Of a DNA stretch of 64,000 bases, positions 46,237 to 56,664 are shown one piece after another. Positions within the stretch are counted from its first letter, which is position 1. Every line of letters starts with the position of its first letter. The position numbers were made by a program, and so were the translations under genes. This stretch comes from Chrysogorgia sp. JL179-B06. Its lineage: Eukaryota > Cnidaria > Anthozoa > Scleralcyonacea > Chrysogorgiidae. The stretch is taken from contig JAYKKM010000070.1 in NCBI GenBank assembly GCA_035772405.1, positions 1,149,001 to 1,213,000 of the forward strand. Reading direction: 5' to 3'. The notes beneath the pieces were generated by a model, which was not told the DNA's origin, did no database searches, and saw only the letters and a program-made list of their open reading frames with translations.

Positions 46237-46266
<30 letters not shown>

Positions 46267-46525
46267 GCCCAAAAGGCCGAAACGGTACCGTCTGTAGTTA
46301 GATATCGCTCTATGACCTTTAGGTTATATTGAGCACTCTAACAGGATGAACAACCATTGTCGCTTACGCATTGTGCGCACGCTCACTGCTTGCAGTTTGA
46401 GCACTCTGGCATGGTTTTTGATGTCCCACATTCTGTGTGGCATCAAGGTGACTGTAAATAGCAGTCACCTTCATCCTGCTCATCAGCACTACACTGATGA
46501 GGGCCGAAACGGTACCGTCTGTAGT
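46267..46525 (+). mobile_element. Retrozyme-like dimer, unit 1
   Basis: A partial hammerhead (46267-46298, lacking CTGATGA) and a second hammerhead (46488-46525) flank a 227-nt monomer counted between predicted cleavage sites (46292 and 46519). This matches the layout of metazoan small retrozymes, in which tandem monomers are released as self-cleaved RNAs. The stem II of the second ribozyme lost 8 bases, so this copy should be dead. A TA microsatellite precedes it. Confidence 0.75.
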
Positions 46526-46822
46526 ACCGTCTCAGACTCAATTGAATTTAACCAATTTGAATGGTTAAACTAACTAAATATTTTGGTTAAAATGACCTTA
46601 GTTGGTTGTTTCAAACAATAAATTTGGCTGTTTCAACCCAGAACAAATGGTCATTTCATGAGTCTGAGACAACCGAAAGAATCGGTTGTTTTAACCATCT
46701 GTTTTTACAGTGCAAGCGATATTAAAGCGTATGCTGCATGTGACACAATATAGACCGGAGCTATAATGTGTAGCTGGATTCTGAATAAAATGACGTACGT
46801 TTATCTTTTATACACATCGTAG

Positions 46823-46940
46823 GTGGAGAGGCTTCGCAGATGAAGGTGGCTTCATTTGAAGCTCGACCAGAGTGGAATCGGGCGAATAACGCAGAAATCT
46901 ACCAATCACTTTCTAAAAGCGAGAAGGAGCTTTGTAAACG
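46823..46940 (+). pseudogene. Recombinase gene, middle exon, unit 1
   Basis: After ATCGTAG and before ACG|GTAAGA. It reads GEASQMKVASFEARPEWNR and NAEIYQSLSKSEKELCKR, joining zinc-finger and catalytic exons in phase. This exon itself is undamaged. Its gene is a pseudogene because the upstream exon (34608-35694) is frameshifted. Confidence 0.75.
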
Positions 46941-48575
46941 GTAAGAAGACAGCAACTAGAGTATATGTAGTGTTGTGTCAAGACGTGTCTTAAGGCCTGG
47001 CCGCCTGGTCATGCGTTCAAACTTACGCTTGCGTTTGACCGCCATCTCTCATGCACTCTCGTCAACTTTTATCCACTTTGAACTGCTTCAAATTCTGCTT
47101 CAAATTTACAAAATGGCTGATGTTTCTGAGCGTTTTTCTGAAACTCAGCCTCAGTCATTACCCATGATAAAAAGATAAACATATTTCATATTATCGACAA
47201 GTTACAGTAATAGCAGTGACTCGACTGTCAGTAAATTTTAAAATTCGAGTCTAGACCCTAAGGCTGTGCTTCGCGCGGTTATTAAACTCTCATGCAACTC
47301 TCGTGGTCGTTTGACCGAGCAATGAGAGTTCAGGAAAAACTCTTGCCTGCTAAATCTTATTGACTCTCGCTCTCGTTTGATCAAGACTTAATACTAAATA
47401 ATTAATTTTAGAATATATACGAACTCATGCACGGATGGCAAAAAATGCATCAGGTACAAATGCAGTAATTTATCGCCAGTGGCAGTGTTCTACTATTTTA
47501 CAACTGTCTACTATTTTACAACTGACAAGTCTGACACATTGAAACAATCAGAAACGGAAGTGCATTCATTCACGCCTCAAACGAAGCATACAACAAATAC
47601 CCTAGTGTTGCTAAAAGGTAAAATTTCAGAGTAAACTAACCGCAGCAACCGAGTCAAAAATTATGTGGTTAATTTTCACATCTATTCTAACATATTTGGT
47701 AGCATGCAGGAGCACGGTATTTTTTTGCTTCGTGAAATCTAGATTGCAGGTGAGATTAATTTGCAGATAAATGCTAAAAATAAAATGGTGTATAGAGGAT
47801 ATAAGACGGCAGCACGAAGATATAAATTTTATGTTCAAGTTCACCACGAGAAGATAAAATTTAATATATCTTCAAGCCACCGTCTAATATTCTTTTTATT
47901 ATATAGAAGCAATTGTAAACTGTAAGTCACGTGATGGTGAAGATATCAAAAATATGTTACAACATATTTGCTAGTAAACCACTCACTTCTATATAATAAA
48001 CAAGAAATACGAATCCGCAATAATCCCCTCGCTCGCCTTTAAATACATAACATACGTGTTTGCTATAGTCTATATCACGTGAACGTGCAGCATACCCTTC
48101 GTGAAAAGGTATTAGTCGGCGATCAGGCACGATTCGTCGTATATTATTTTGAACGTTATCTCGATCAATATTTCTGAAAACAGATTTGGAATTAGCGAGT
48201 CTAAATACATAACATACGTTCTATTATATTATGAGAATATATATATTATATATATATATATATATAACAAAATATAAAGAAAGGTCTTTTCGTGACTTTG
48301 ATTACTTCATTTTTTATTTTATATTTCATATTAAGATACTGTCAAAAATCTTTATCTAACAAATTAGAACTAAAATGAACCAGTAGAATTATTTATTAGA
48401 AGAATTATTGGTGCGACCAAGGTCACACTAGTCGTTCCGGTTGTGTGACCTTGTCGCCGCGCGTGACTTTGGTGAGAAATGGATCCCGCAGTACGTGAGA
48501 TTATCATCCTCACTTGCGAGTGGATTACAGTTATACTCAATAGATTATCTGAAAGTATTTGTGTGTTTTCTTCAG
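46941..48575 (+). other. Intron crossing the unit 1/2 junction
   Basis: Non-coding. Includes the array junction at 47830/47831 and a TA run near 48240. Short frames near 46975 and 47626 have no recognisable motif. Confidence 0.5.
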
Positions 48576-49048
48576 ATTTGATATGGTAGAGATAATGGGG
48601 AAGTGTAGACGAAAAGTACCGGTTATCTTGACGCCAGATGTGAAGAAAGCAATCATACTATTAAACGAGAAGAGAAAGGAAGCGAAGGTGGCGCAAGATA
48701 ACCGGTACGTTTTTGCGGTGAACAACGGGTCCTCCAAAAATTGTTTGCGAGGAAATCAGGTGCTGAACAAAGTTTGCAGGATGGCAGAGATGCAGAAGCC
48801 AGAGTTAATCACATCCACCAAGCTGCGAAAATACGTCGCAACAGTGTCGCAGCTGGTGGATATGAACCAAACGGAGTTAAGTTGGTTGGCGAAGCATCTG
48901 GGCCATAACCTCGATGTCCATAAGGATTTTTACCGGCTGCAAGAGCATACGCTGGAGATTGCGGTGGTCGGTAATCTCCTTATGGCCATTGACAACGGTG
49001 AAACGAACAAATTTGCAGGGAAATCATTGAGAGAAATTTCCCTAAACG
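48576..49048 (+). pseudogene. Tyrosine-recombinase-like catalytic exon, unit 2 start
   Basis: Open, 473 bp, same splice sites and motifs as 31455-31927, with KHLGHNLDVHKDFYRL. It is the third exon of the gene whose zinc-finger exon is at 34608-35694 and is joined over an intron containing the unit junction. The domain itself looks intact (KLRK, LGH, Tyr). I cannot place the first catalytic Arg with confidence. The 3'-terminal exon is unidentified; a short candidate after TTTTACAG near 50324 would add RKHVNLTAYDSG. Confidence 0.7.
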
Positions 49049-51203
49049 GTAAGATTTCTATGTATTGTATAGTGATGTAACTCAAAAACTATAAATCAAT
49101 TTGTACAATGCTACAACTTCTTGGTTTATAAGAGGTCGTTTACAAGTCTTTAGTCTACAGTTTGTATGCTGCATTCTACGAGGCCCATTGGTTCCTGGGC
49201 AAAATAAGTATATATATACAGCAGGCGCATAGGAAGCACGGTGCAACAGTAATTGGCGTAAGCTGTGGTGGTATCCCAGCCAGACTTATATTTTATATTT
49301 ATATTATATGTTATTTATCAATGGCGAATCGAAATAAATTGGGTAGGCAAGGAGCATGGCAGCGAAGGCGCGAGAATTTGAAACACCTAAGACTAATAAG
49401 AGCGCATAATCCAACAAAAAACCTCATAGCATCCTCAGTGGCGACTTCGGTGGTGCGGAGCAATTCCGGTGGTGGTGGGCGGTATTCTAGTTGTGGTGGT
49501 CAAATAGGTTGATCCAGTTTTCTAAACTAAATATTCACTACCCCAATATTGCATGTTGAGATGGTTTGCAATAATAGGCCTAGGTGGTTGCAATGGATGA
49601 AGTTTGTTGGATGTTTATAACTAAAAACACAAAACTAAATTAGTGCGTATATCCGCAATAACGCCTCGCCCGTGTAGTTCCTGCGAGCCTGTATAGGAAG
49701 TATAAATAACAAGAGTGTCACAGTGCATGTTCTTCTGCCTGGGAGAAATGTTGTCATTTGTTTTTCTTTTTGTGTTTGTGTTTGCAAAATTATTATTACT
49801 AAAGCAAAGTTTTAAAAAGAATATTGTTGCCCAGAGCACTTAGCAAACGTCTCTAAGAAAACAATGTGAGCGATCAGCATAGAAATAGCTATATCAACAC
49901 CTAGATGATTAAAGTCTGCCGGAGTGTATCCAGCAATGTCGGCGTTGAAAATACTTAAATTAAATTTCATTTGACTTCATTATTGCAGTGCAAAACACAA
50001 AACCACAAAAAAATTAATCCAATTTTACAAAAGTGGCCTGGTACCCTCATGTTATATACTACTTATGTGGAAAATGGTAATAAGTCCTGGCCTATAAGAG
50101 GTTGTTCTTCTATATGTCCACTTTTGTTGCCGCCATGTTTGTTTGTTTTTTCGGGCAAGGGCCTGGGCCAAATTATTATAATATTTATTTTTGTATTTCG
50201 TTTCGCCACAATTTACAAATATAAGAATGTGCAGTGATTAAGATTAGTTAATAAATTATTTGTTAAGTTATATTATAAGTATAGTATAATATATATATTA
50301 ATAGCAATACAGTTGATTTTACAGGGCGTAAACACGTTAATTTAACCGCCTATGACTCGGGCTAAAATGAGTCTAAGTCGGGCCAAAAAACATATATTGT
50401 GCCCGGAAACATCAACTATATTTTATATCAAACAATTGGATGAGGTTTTTAGGTTTCTGTAATATCCGGGAAAGAGGTAAGTGTTATCAGCCGAAGGCTG
50501 AGGCTGATAACACTCATCGAGACTTTGATAATCCAGATATGTTTGAGGGCCGTACCGAGATCAGTTTGTTTCCTTCGATTTGCTCGAGGGCCATCAAGCA
50601 AAGGAAACATACGAGGATTCGTAACTTGCGATACGGCCTACAAAACGAGACCGTTAGTAAGATGTTTATTATATGGATTTTTTGCTTTTAAAAACAGAAG
50701 CAGTCGTACGTATACCGTTGGTTATACGAACAAATTGATCAATCACTGAATGAGAAATTACATTGCCATATAATAATTGTTTATTATACATTGTATATTA
50801 ATATACATATTATACATTTTAAGGAAATTAACGATAACCGTACTGTCGCACGATCTTCTTGTTGTTTGTGTGCAAAACTACCGCTCGTTAGAAAATCACG
50901 TATTGCAGGGCATGGAGATTATCATCAGTCTTGTCCCCAGAGCACACGAAAAGTAAACGATATTTAACAATTAATAAATTTAATTAAATTAAATAATCAA
51001 TTAAAATTAAATTAAATAGTTCAATTCAACAAATAAGAACATTTAATAATCATTTAATAAACGTTTCGGGGCACAGCCCCCATCTTCATATCGCTCGCAA
51101 AAACATGTGCAAGCCAGTTGCTCATAAAGTGATAAATTTCAAGAGGAAATGAAAAGAAAATTATGTGTGCTTCATTTCCTAGATCTCCTAAATCTAATCA
51201 CTG
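49049..51203 (+). other. Between catalytic and zinc-finger exons, unit 2
   Basis: Corresponds to 31928-34070 and 56665-58815. It should contain the 3' end of one gene and the 5' end of the next. Only the small frames described at 32189 and 33308 and a possible Cys-rich exon (CCLCAKLPLVRKSR, near 50845; unit 1 near 33715) are visible. No clear first exon found. Confidence 0.4.
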
Positions 51204-51723
51204 GAATGTCTTTTACAGTTTTTCAATATCTCACTTCGTTCTTAAACAATTTAGATTTGTTTGATATGCATTAAATAACTTAATTGTGACATAAAGTTAT
51301 GTGCAAATAATTTAGAAAATCTGGCATACGAATCTTTGAGATTGATGTTTGATCTTGTCTTGTTCACTTTCACTGTGTTCGTATGCATTTAGTTTGCACT
51401 ATGAAATTTTTAGATGATTTTGTTTATTAATCACAAGATTACACATGATTTTCTAATATCGTTAAATTATCTGTAAATAACTTTGCGTCACAGGTTGTGC
51501 ATTTACATAGCAAACAAATCTAAATAACTCAAGAACGAAGTAAGATATTGAAAAACTGTAAAAGACGTTCTTAGTCATTTGTGGTCCCTGTGGCTGTAGC
51601 AACATTTGCACTCTATATTACTATGTAATATAGAGTGTATTTATTACTATGTAGGCAACAAATAAACAATATACCCTCTGAAAGTCATCGTAATTTAATT
51701 ACGGCCTTTTCTTCTTTTTCAAG

Positions 51724-52854
51724 TGTACATTGCTCTTTCTAAAGTAGACCAACATTGCAAGCGGGTATACGACCGGGAAAACGTGTGTTTTTATTGTAAT
51801 AACCAATTTGGAGATGTCGTTCGCCATCTAAAAGCTGTACACAAAGATGAAAGGGAGATGGTGGAAGCTTCGTGCTTCAAAAAAAAATCTAAGGAATTAA
51901 AAAAAGCGATGGAGAAGATGCGATTACTTGGCAACTTCTTGCATAATCTGCAAGTATTGGAGGTAGGAGAAGGGGAGCTTAAAGTATGTTGGCGACCTTC
52001 ATCGGAGGGAGAGACAAACCCAAGCCCAAGCGATTACTTGCCATGCAAGTATTGTCTTGGGTTTGTCCTCAAGCATGAACTATGGAGGCACGTGAAAACG
52101 TGCCAGTTTAGGGAGTCAACGCAAAGTGACGCAGAGAACAGAAAGCTGCATTACGAAGGTGGGTTACTTCACGCGGCCAACAAATATCCGGCTGGCAGCA
52201 GTGAGGAGCTGTCGAAGCACGTGTTACAAGTTATGTCGCACGACAACATAACGTTGGTCGCGAGAAGTGACCCAATCATCTTGATGTATGGAAGTACAAT
52301 TTTGGAAAAGGTCGGATTGGGCAAGGAAGTGTACGTGTCGCAGAAAATGAGGGAGATAGCCAGGCTTATCATCCAGGCTAGAAAAGTGTTGGGAAGGCAA
52401 GTCAATATGAAAGATCTTCTGGCGCCAGACCAATTTGACCTGGTTGTCGCCACTGTCAAAAAACTGTGCGGCTTCAAAGACTACCAATTTGCCAAACCTT
52501 CGACCGCACAAAGACTTGGGTATGCCCTAAAAAAGGTAGCTCATGTTGTTCGTGGGGATGCTATTAAGAAGCGAGAGTATGAGGTGAAGAGAGATGTCGA
52601 TGAGTATCTTGAACTCCACGAAACTCAGTGGAGTGACAAGATATCATCACATGCACTCAACACGCTCTCGTTTCGAAAGCATAACAAACCGGAGTGGCTA
52701 CCTTTAACGGAGGACTTAGTCAAGTTATGCAAATTCCAAATGGAAAAACTGGAAGAAAGTTATTGGAGATTGTGGGGGATGGATACACCGGAAAACTGGC
52801 GAGAACTTGCGGAAATATGTTTGTCGCACATGATTGTGTTCAACAAAAGACGAG
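51724..52854 (+). CDS. Zinc-finger exon of recombinase gene, unit 2 (intact)
   Basis: A 1131-bp exon after TTTTTCAAG, ending CGAG|GTAAGC, 376 codons. It reads CFYCNNQFGDVVRHLKAVH (a C2H2 finger, C-x2-C...H-x4-H), KMRLLGNFLHNLQVL, and PCKYCLGFVLKHELWRHVKTC (second finger, C-x2-C...H-x4-C). A long helical region and EKLEESYWRLWGMDTPENW follow, then SHMIVFNKRRG. I recall this zinc-finger plus tyrosine-recombinase architecture from many cnidarian and fish repeat-borne genes; the fingers probably bind DNA. This is the only undamaged copy in view, but its own downstream exons (54453-54548, 56191-56664) are frameshifted. The exon entry leaves one codon split, so the true start is in an unseen upstream exon. 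Confidence 0.75.
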
Positions 52855-53853
52855 GTAAGCTAAAATAGTCTGTGTATAGTATTGTTGAGACTGTTCACTG
52901 TAGAGTACACGCACTATGTATTTGAAGCCGTTGTAGATCAAGCATACTAAAATCGCTCCGAATGTATTTAACAAAATCCACAAACACCTAAAAGTGTTTA
53001 GGAACATTTAAATTTCCATATAAATAAATAGCTAGTACTAGGATTTTTCTTTAATAAACTCTAGCCTGTTCGTTACAAAAATTCAAAAGCCGTTGGATTC
53101 TAATTCTATGAAGACTATTCATTTAAATTGCTTTGCTATTTTCGGCTAAGTTTTAAAAACAATTTAACTGACCAGAGTTTCTTTACTTAAATTGGGTTTT
53201 TACGTAAATTTTATATCGATGATCTAACCCTCGTATACTAAACTTGAACTCAAATTTAATTATCTAATCCTTATCGATTATTGAATAGTTGGTCGTCGTT
53301 CAATATTCAACGACCGGAATGCGATGTAAGATGTAAGATGTGAAGCTTGGTAGGCGCGGTTCCTAAGGATCTGTACATCTGTCCTCCAAAAGATCATGAC
53401 TAACAACCAATGAAAATAAATAATTTATATATTAATACCATTTCAATCAATTTTACTCATTCCTGATTGGGTAATGACATCAGTGTTAAACTTAAATTGT
53501 TTTACTAGGGGTATTTAAAAAAAATACCCCGGGGTATTTAAAAAAAATACCCCAAGTAAAAATAATACCCCTAGTAAAAAATCACATCCGGGATGTTTGG
53601 ATTTTAGTATATCAAACATCAGTGATCATCAGTTCTCCCGCTTCGTAGTAAAATTTAGGGGTATTTAGGAACGCGTAAAATTGATTGAAAATGTATTAAA
53701 AGGAAATAACACTTGTTCTCGAAGATTTAATGAAAAATCGCACTTGTGTTTGGCGAAATATTCATAATACCACTCGTGGTTCGCACTCGTGGTATTATGA
53801 ATATTTCGCCAAACACTCGTGCGATTAGCCGGTAGGGCACATTGTATACTTTC

Positions 53854-53888
<35 letters not shown>

Positions 53889-53889
<1 letters not shown>

Positions 53890-54155
53890 CCCAAAAGGCC
53901 GAAACGGTACCGTCTGTAGTTAGATATCGCTCTATGACCTTTAGGTTATATTGAGCACTCTAACAGGATGAACAACCATTGTCGCTTACGCATTGTGCGC
54001 ACGCTCACTGCTTGCAGTTTGAGCACTCTGGCATGGTTTTTGATGTCCCACATTCTGTGTGGCATCAGGGTGACTGTAAATAGCAGTCACCTTCATCCTG
54101 CTCATCAGCACTACACTGATGAGGCCCAAAAGGCCGAAACGGTACCGTCTGTAGT
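53889..54155 (+). mobile_element. Retrozyme-like dimer, unit 2 (ribozyme intact)
   Basis: A partial 5' hammerhead (53889-53920) and a complete 3' hammerhead (54110-54155) are separated by one 235-nt monomer between predicted cleavage sites 53914 and 54149. The monomer includes a hairpin GGTGACT/AGTCACC. No protein is encoded, as in known retrozymes, which are thought to borrow an RT, possibly from Penelope-like elements. It lies in the intron between the zinc-finger and middle exons on the sense strand of the gene. Confidence 0.8.
54110..54155 (+). ncRNA. Type I hammerhead ribozyme
   Basis: Stem I is ACTACA/TGTAGT (6 perfect pairs), then CTGATGA. Stem II is GGCC/GGCC with loop CAAAA, followed by GAAA. 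Stem III is ACG/CGT with loop GTAC. The cleavage triplet is GTC at 54147-54149. All invariant core bases of the hammerhead are present. Self-cleavage is expected after C54149 in the plus-strand transcript. Confidence 0.92.
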
Positions 54156-54452
54156 ACCGTCTCAGACTCAATTGAATTTAACCAATTTGAATGGTTAAAC
54201 TAACTAAATATTTTGGTTAAAATGACCTTAGTTGGTTGTTTCAAACAATAAATTTGGCTGTTTCAACCCAGAACAAATGGTCATTTGATGAGTCTGAGAC
54301 AACTGAAAGAATCGGTTGTTTTAACCATCTGTTTTTACAGTGCAAGCGATATTAAAGCGTATGCTGCATGTGACACAATATAGACCGGAGCTATAATGTG
54401 TAGCTGGATTCTGAATAAAATGACGTACGTTTATCTTTTATACACATCGTAG

Positions 54453-54548
54453 GTGGAGAGGCTTCGCAGATGAAGGTGGCTTCATTTGAAGCTCGACCAG
54501 AGTGGAATACCAATCACTTTCTAAAAGCGAGAAGGAGCTTTGTAAACG
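54453..54548 (+). pseudogene. Recombinase gene, middle exon, unit 2 (22-bp deletion)
   Basis: Same exon as 46823-46940 but 22 bp are missing after GAGTGGAA, which shifts the frame. Splice sites are kept. Confidence 0.75.
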
Positions 54549-56190
54549 GTAAGAAGACAGCAACTAGAGTATATGTAGTGTTGTGTCAAGACGTGTCTTA
54601 AGGCCTGGCCGCCTGGTCATGCGTGGATGAGAGTTCAAACTTACGCTTGCGTTTGACCGCCATCTCTCATGCACTCTCGTCAACTTTTATCCACTTTGAA
54701 CTGTTTCAAATTCTGCTTCAAATTTACAAAATGGCTGATGTTTCTGAGCGTTTTTCTGAAACTCAGCCTCAGTCATTACCCATGATAAAAAGATAAACAT
54801 ATTTCATATTATCGACAAGTGACAGTAATAGCAGTGACTCGACTGTCAGTAAATTTTAAAATTCGAGTCTAGACCCTAAGGCTGTGCTTCGCGCGGTTAT
54901 TAAACTCTCATGCAACTCTCGTGGTCGTTTGACCGAGCAATGAGAGTTCAGGAAAAACTCTTGCCTGCTAAATCTTATTGACTCTCGCTCTCGTTTGATC
55001 AAGACTTAATACTAAATAATTAATTTTAGAATATATACGAACTCATGCACGGATGGCAAAAAATGCATCAGGTACAAATGCAGTAATTTATCGCCAGTGG
55101 CAGTGTTCTACTATTTTACAACTGTCTACTATTTTACAACTGACAAGTCTGACACATTGAAACAATCAGAAACGGAAGTGCATTCATTCACGCCTCAAAC
55201 GAAGCATACAACAAATACCCTAGTGTTGCTAAAAGGCAAAATTTCAGAGTAAACAAACCGCAGCAACCGAGTCAAAAAATTATGTGGTTAATTTTCACAT
55301 CTATTCTAACATATTTGGTAGCATGCAGGAGCACGGTATTTTTTTGCTTCGTGAAATCTAGATTGCAGGTGAGATTAATTTGCAGATAAATGCTAAAAAT
55401 AAAATGGTGTATAGAGGATATAAGACGGCAGCACGAAGATATAAATTTTATGTTCAAGTTCACCACGAGAAGATAAAATTTAATATATCTTCAAGCCACC
55501 GTCTAATATTCTTTTTATTATATAGAAGCAATTGTAAACTGTAAGTCACGTGATGGTGAAGATATCAAAAATATGTTACAACATATTTGCTAGTAAACCA
55601 CTCACTTCTATATAATAAACAAGAAATACGAATCCGCAATAATCCCCTCGCTCGCCTTTAAATACATAACACGTGTTTGCTATAGTCTATATCACGTGAA
55701 CGTGCAGCATACCCTTCGTAAAAAGGTATTAGTCGGCGATCAGGCACGATTCGTCGTATATTATTTTGAACGTTATCTCGATCAATATTTCTGAAAACAG
55801 ATTTGGAATTAGCGAGTCTAAATACATAACATACGTTCTATTATATTATGAGAATATATATATTATATATATATATATATAACAAAATATAAAGAAAGGT
55901 CTTTTCGTGACTTTGATTACTTCATTTTTTATTTTATATTTCATATTAAGATACTGTCAAAAATCTGTATCTAACAAATTAGAACTAAAATGAACCAGTA
56001 GAATTATTTATTAGAAGAATTATTGGTGCGACCAAGGTCACACTAGTCGTTCCGGTTGTGTGACCTTGTCGCCGCGCGTGACTTTGGTGAGAAATGGATC
56101 CCGCAGTACGTGAGATTATCATCCTCGCTTGCGAGTGGATTACAGTTATACTCAATAGATTATCTGAAAGTATTTGTGTGTTTTCTTCAG

Positions 56191-56664
56191 ATTTGATATG
56201 GTAGAGATAATGGGGAAGTGTAGACGAAAAGTACCGGTTATCTTGACGCCAGATGTGAAGAAAGCAATCATACTATTAAACGAGAAGAGAAAGGAAGCGA
56301 AGGTGGCGCAAGATAACCGGTACGTTTTTGCGGTGAACAACGGGTCCTCCAAAAATTGTTTGCGAGGAAATCAGGTGCTGAACAAAGTTTGCAGGATGGC
56401 AGAGATGCAGAAGCCAGAGTTAATCACATCCACCAAGCTGCGAAAATACGTCGCAACAGTGTCGCAGCTGGTGGATATGAACCAAACGGAGTTAAGTTGG
56501 TTGGCGAAGCATCTGGGCCATAACCTCGATGTCCATAAGGATTTTTTACCGGCTGCAAGAGCATACGCTGGAGATTGCGGTGGTCGGTAATCTCCTTATG
56601 GCCATTGATAACGGTGAAACCAACAAATTTGCGGGGAAATCATTGAGAGAAATTTCCCTAAACG
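56191..56664 (+). pseudogene. Catalytic exon, unit 3 start (frameshifted)
   Basis: An extra T in GATTTTTTACC shifts the frame immediately before the predicted catalytic Tyr, so the product would lack the nucleophile. Otherwise as in 48576-49048. Confidence 0.8.

Larger units (their letters stand above)
30710..47830 (+). repeat. Array unit 1 (with nested transposon)
   Basis: First unit, interrupted at 35908/45497 by the IS3EU-like element. Without it the unit is 7527 bp. It also lacks about 22 bp present in units 2 and 3 near 45530. Confidence 0.9.
47831..55449 (+). repeat. Array unit 2
   Basis: 7619-bp uninterrupted unit with the empty transposon site AGCCTG at 53063-53068. It carries the only intact zinc-finger exon and the only perfect hammerhead. 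Confidence 0.9.

Noticed and set aside
46267..46298. Complete hammerhead at the 5' side of the retrozyme
   Set aside because: It has stem II end, GAAAC, stem III and GTC, but CTGATGA and stem I 5' strand are replaced by the TA run, so it is only a partial copy.
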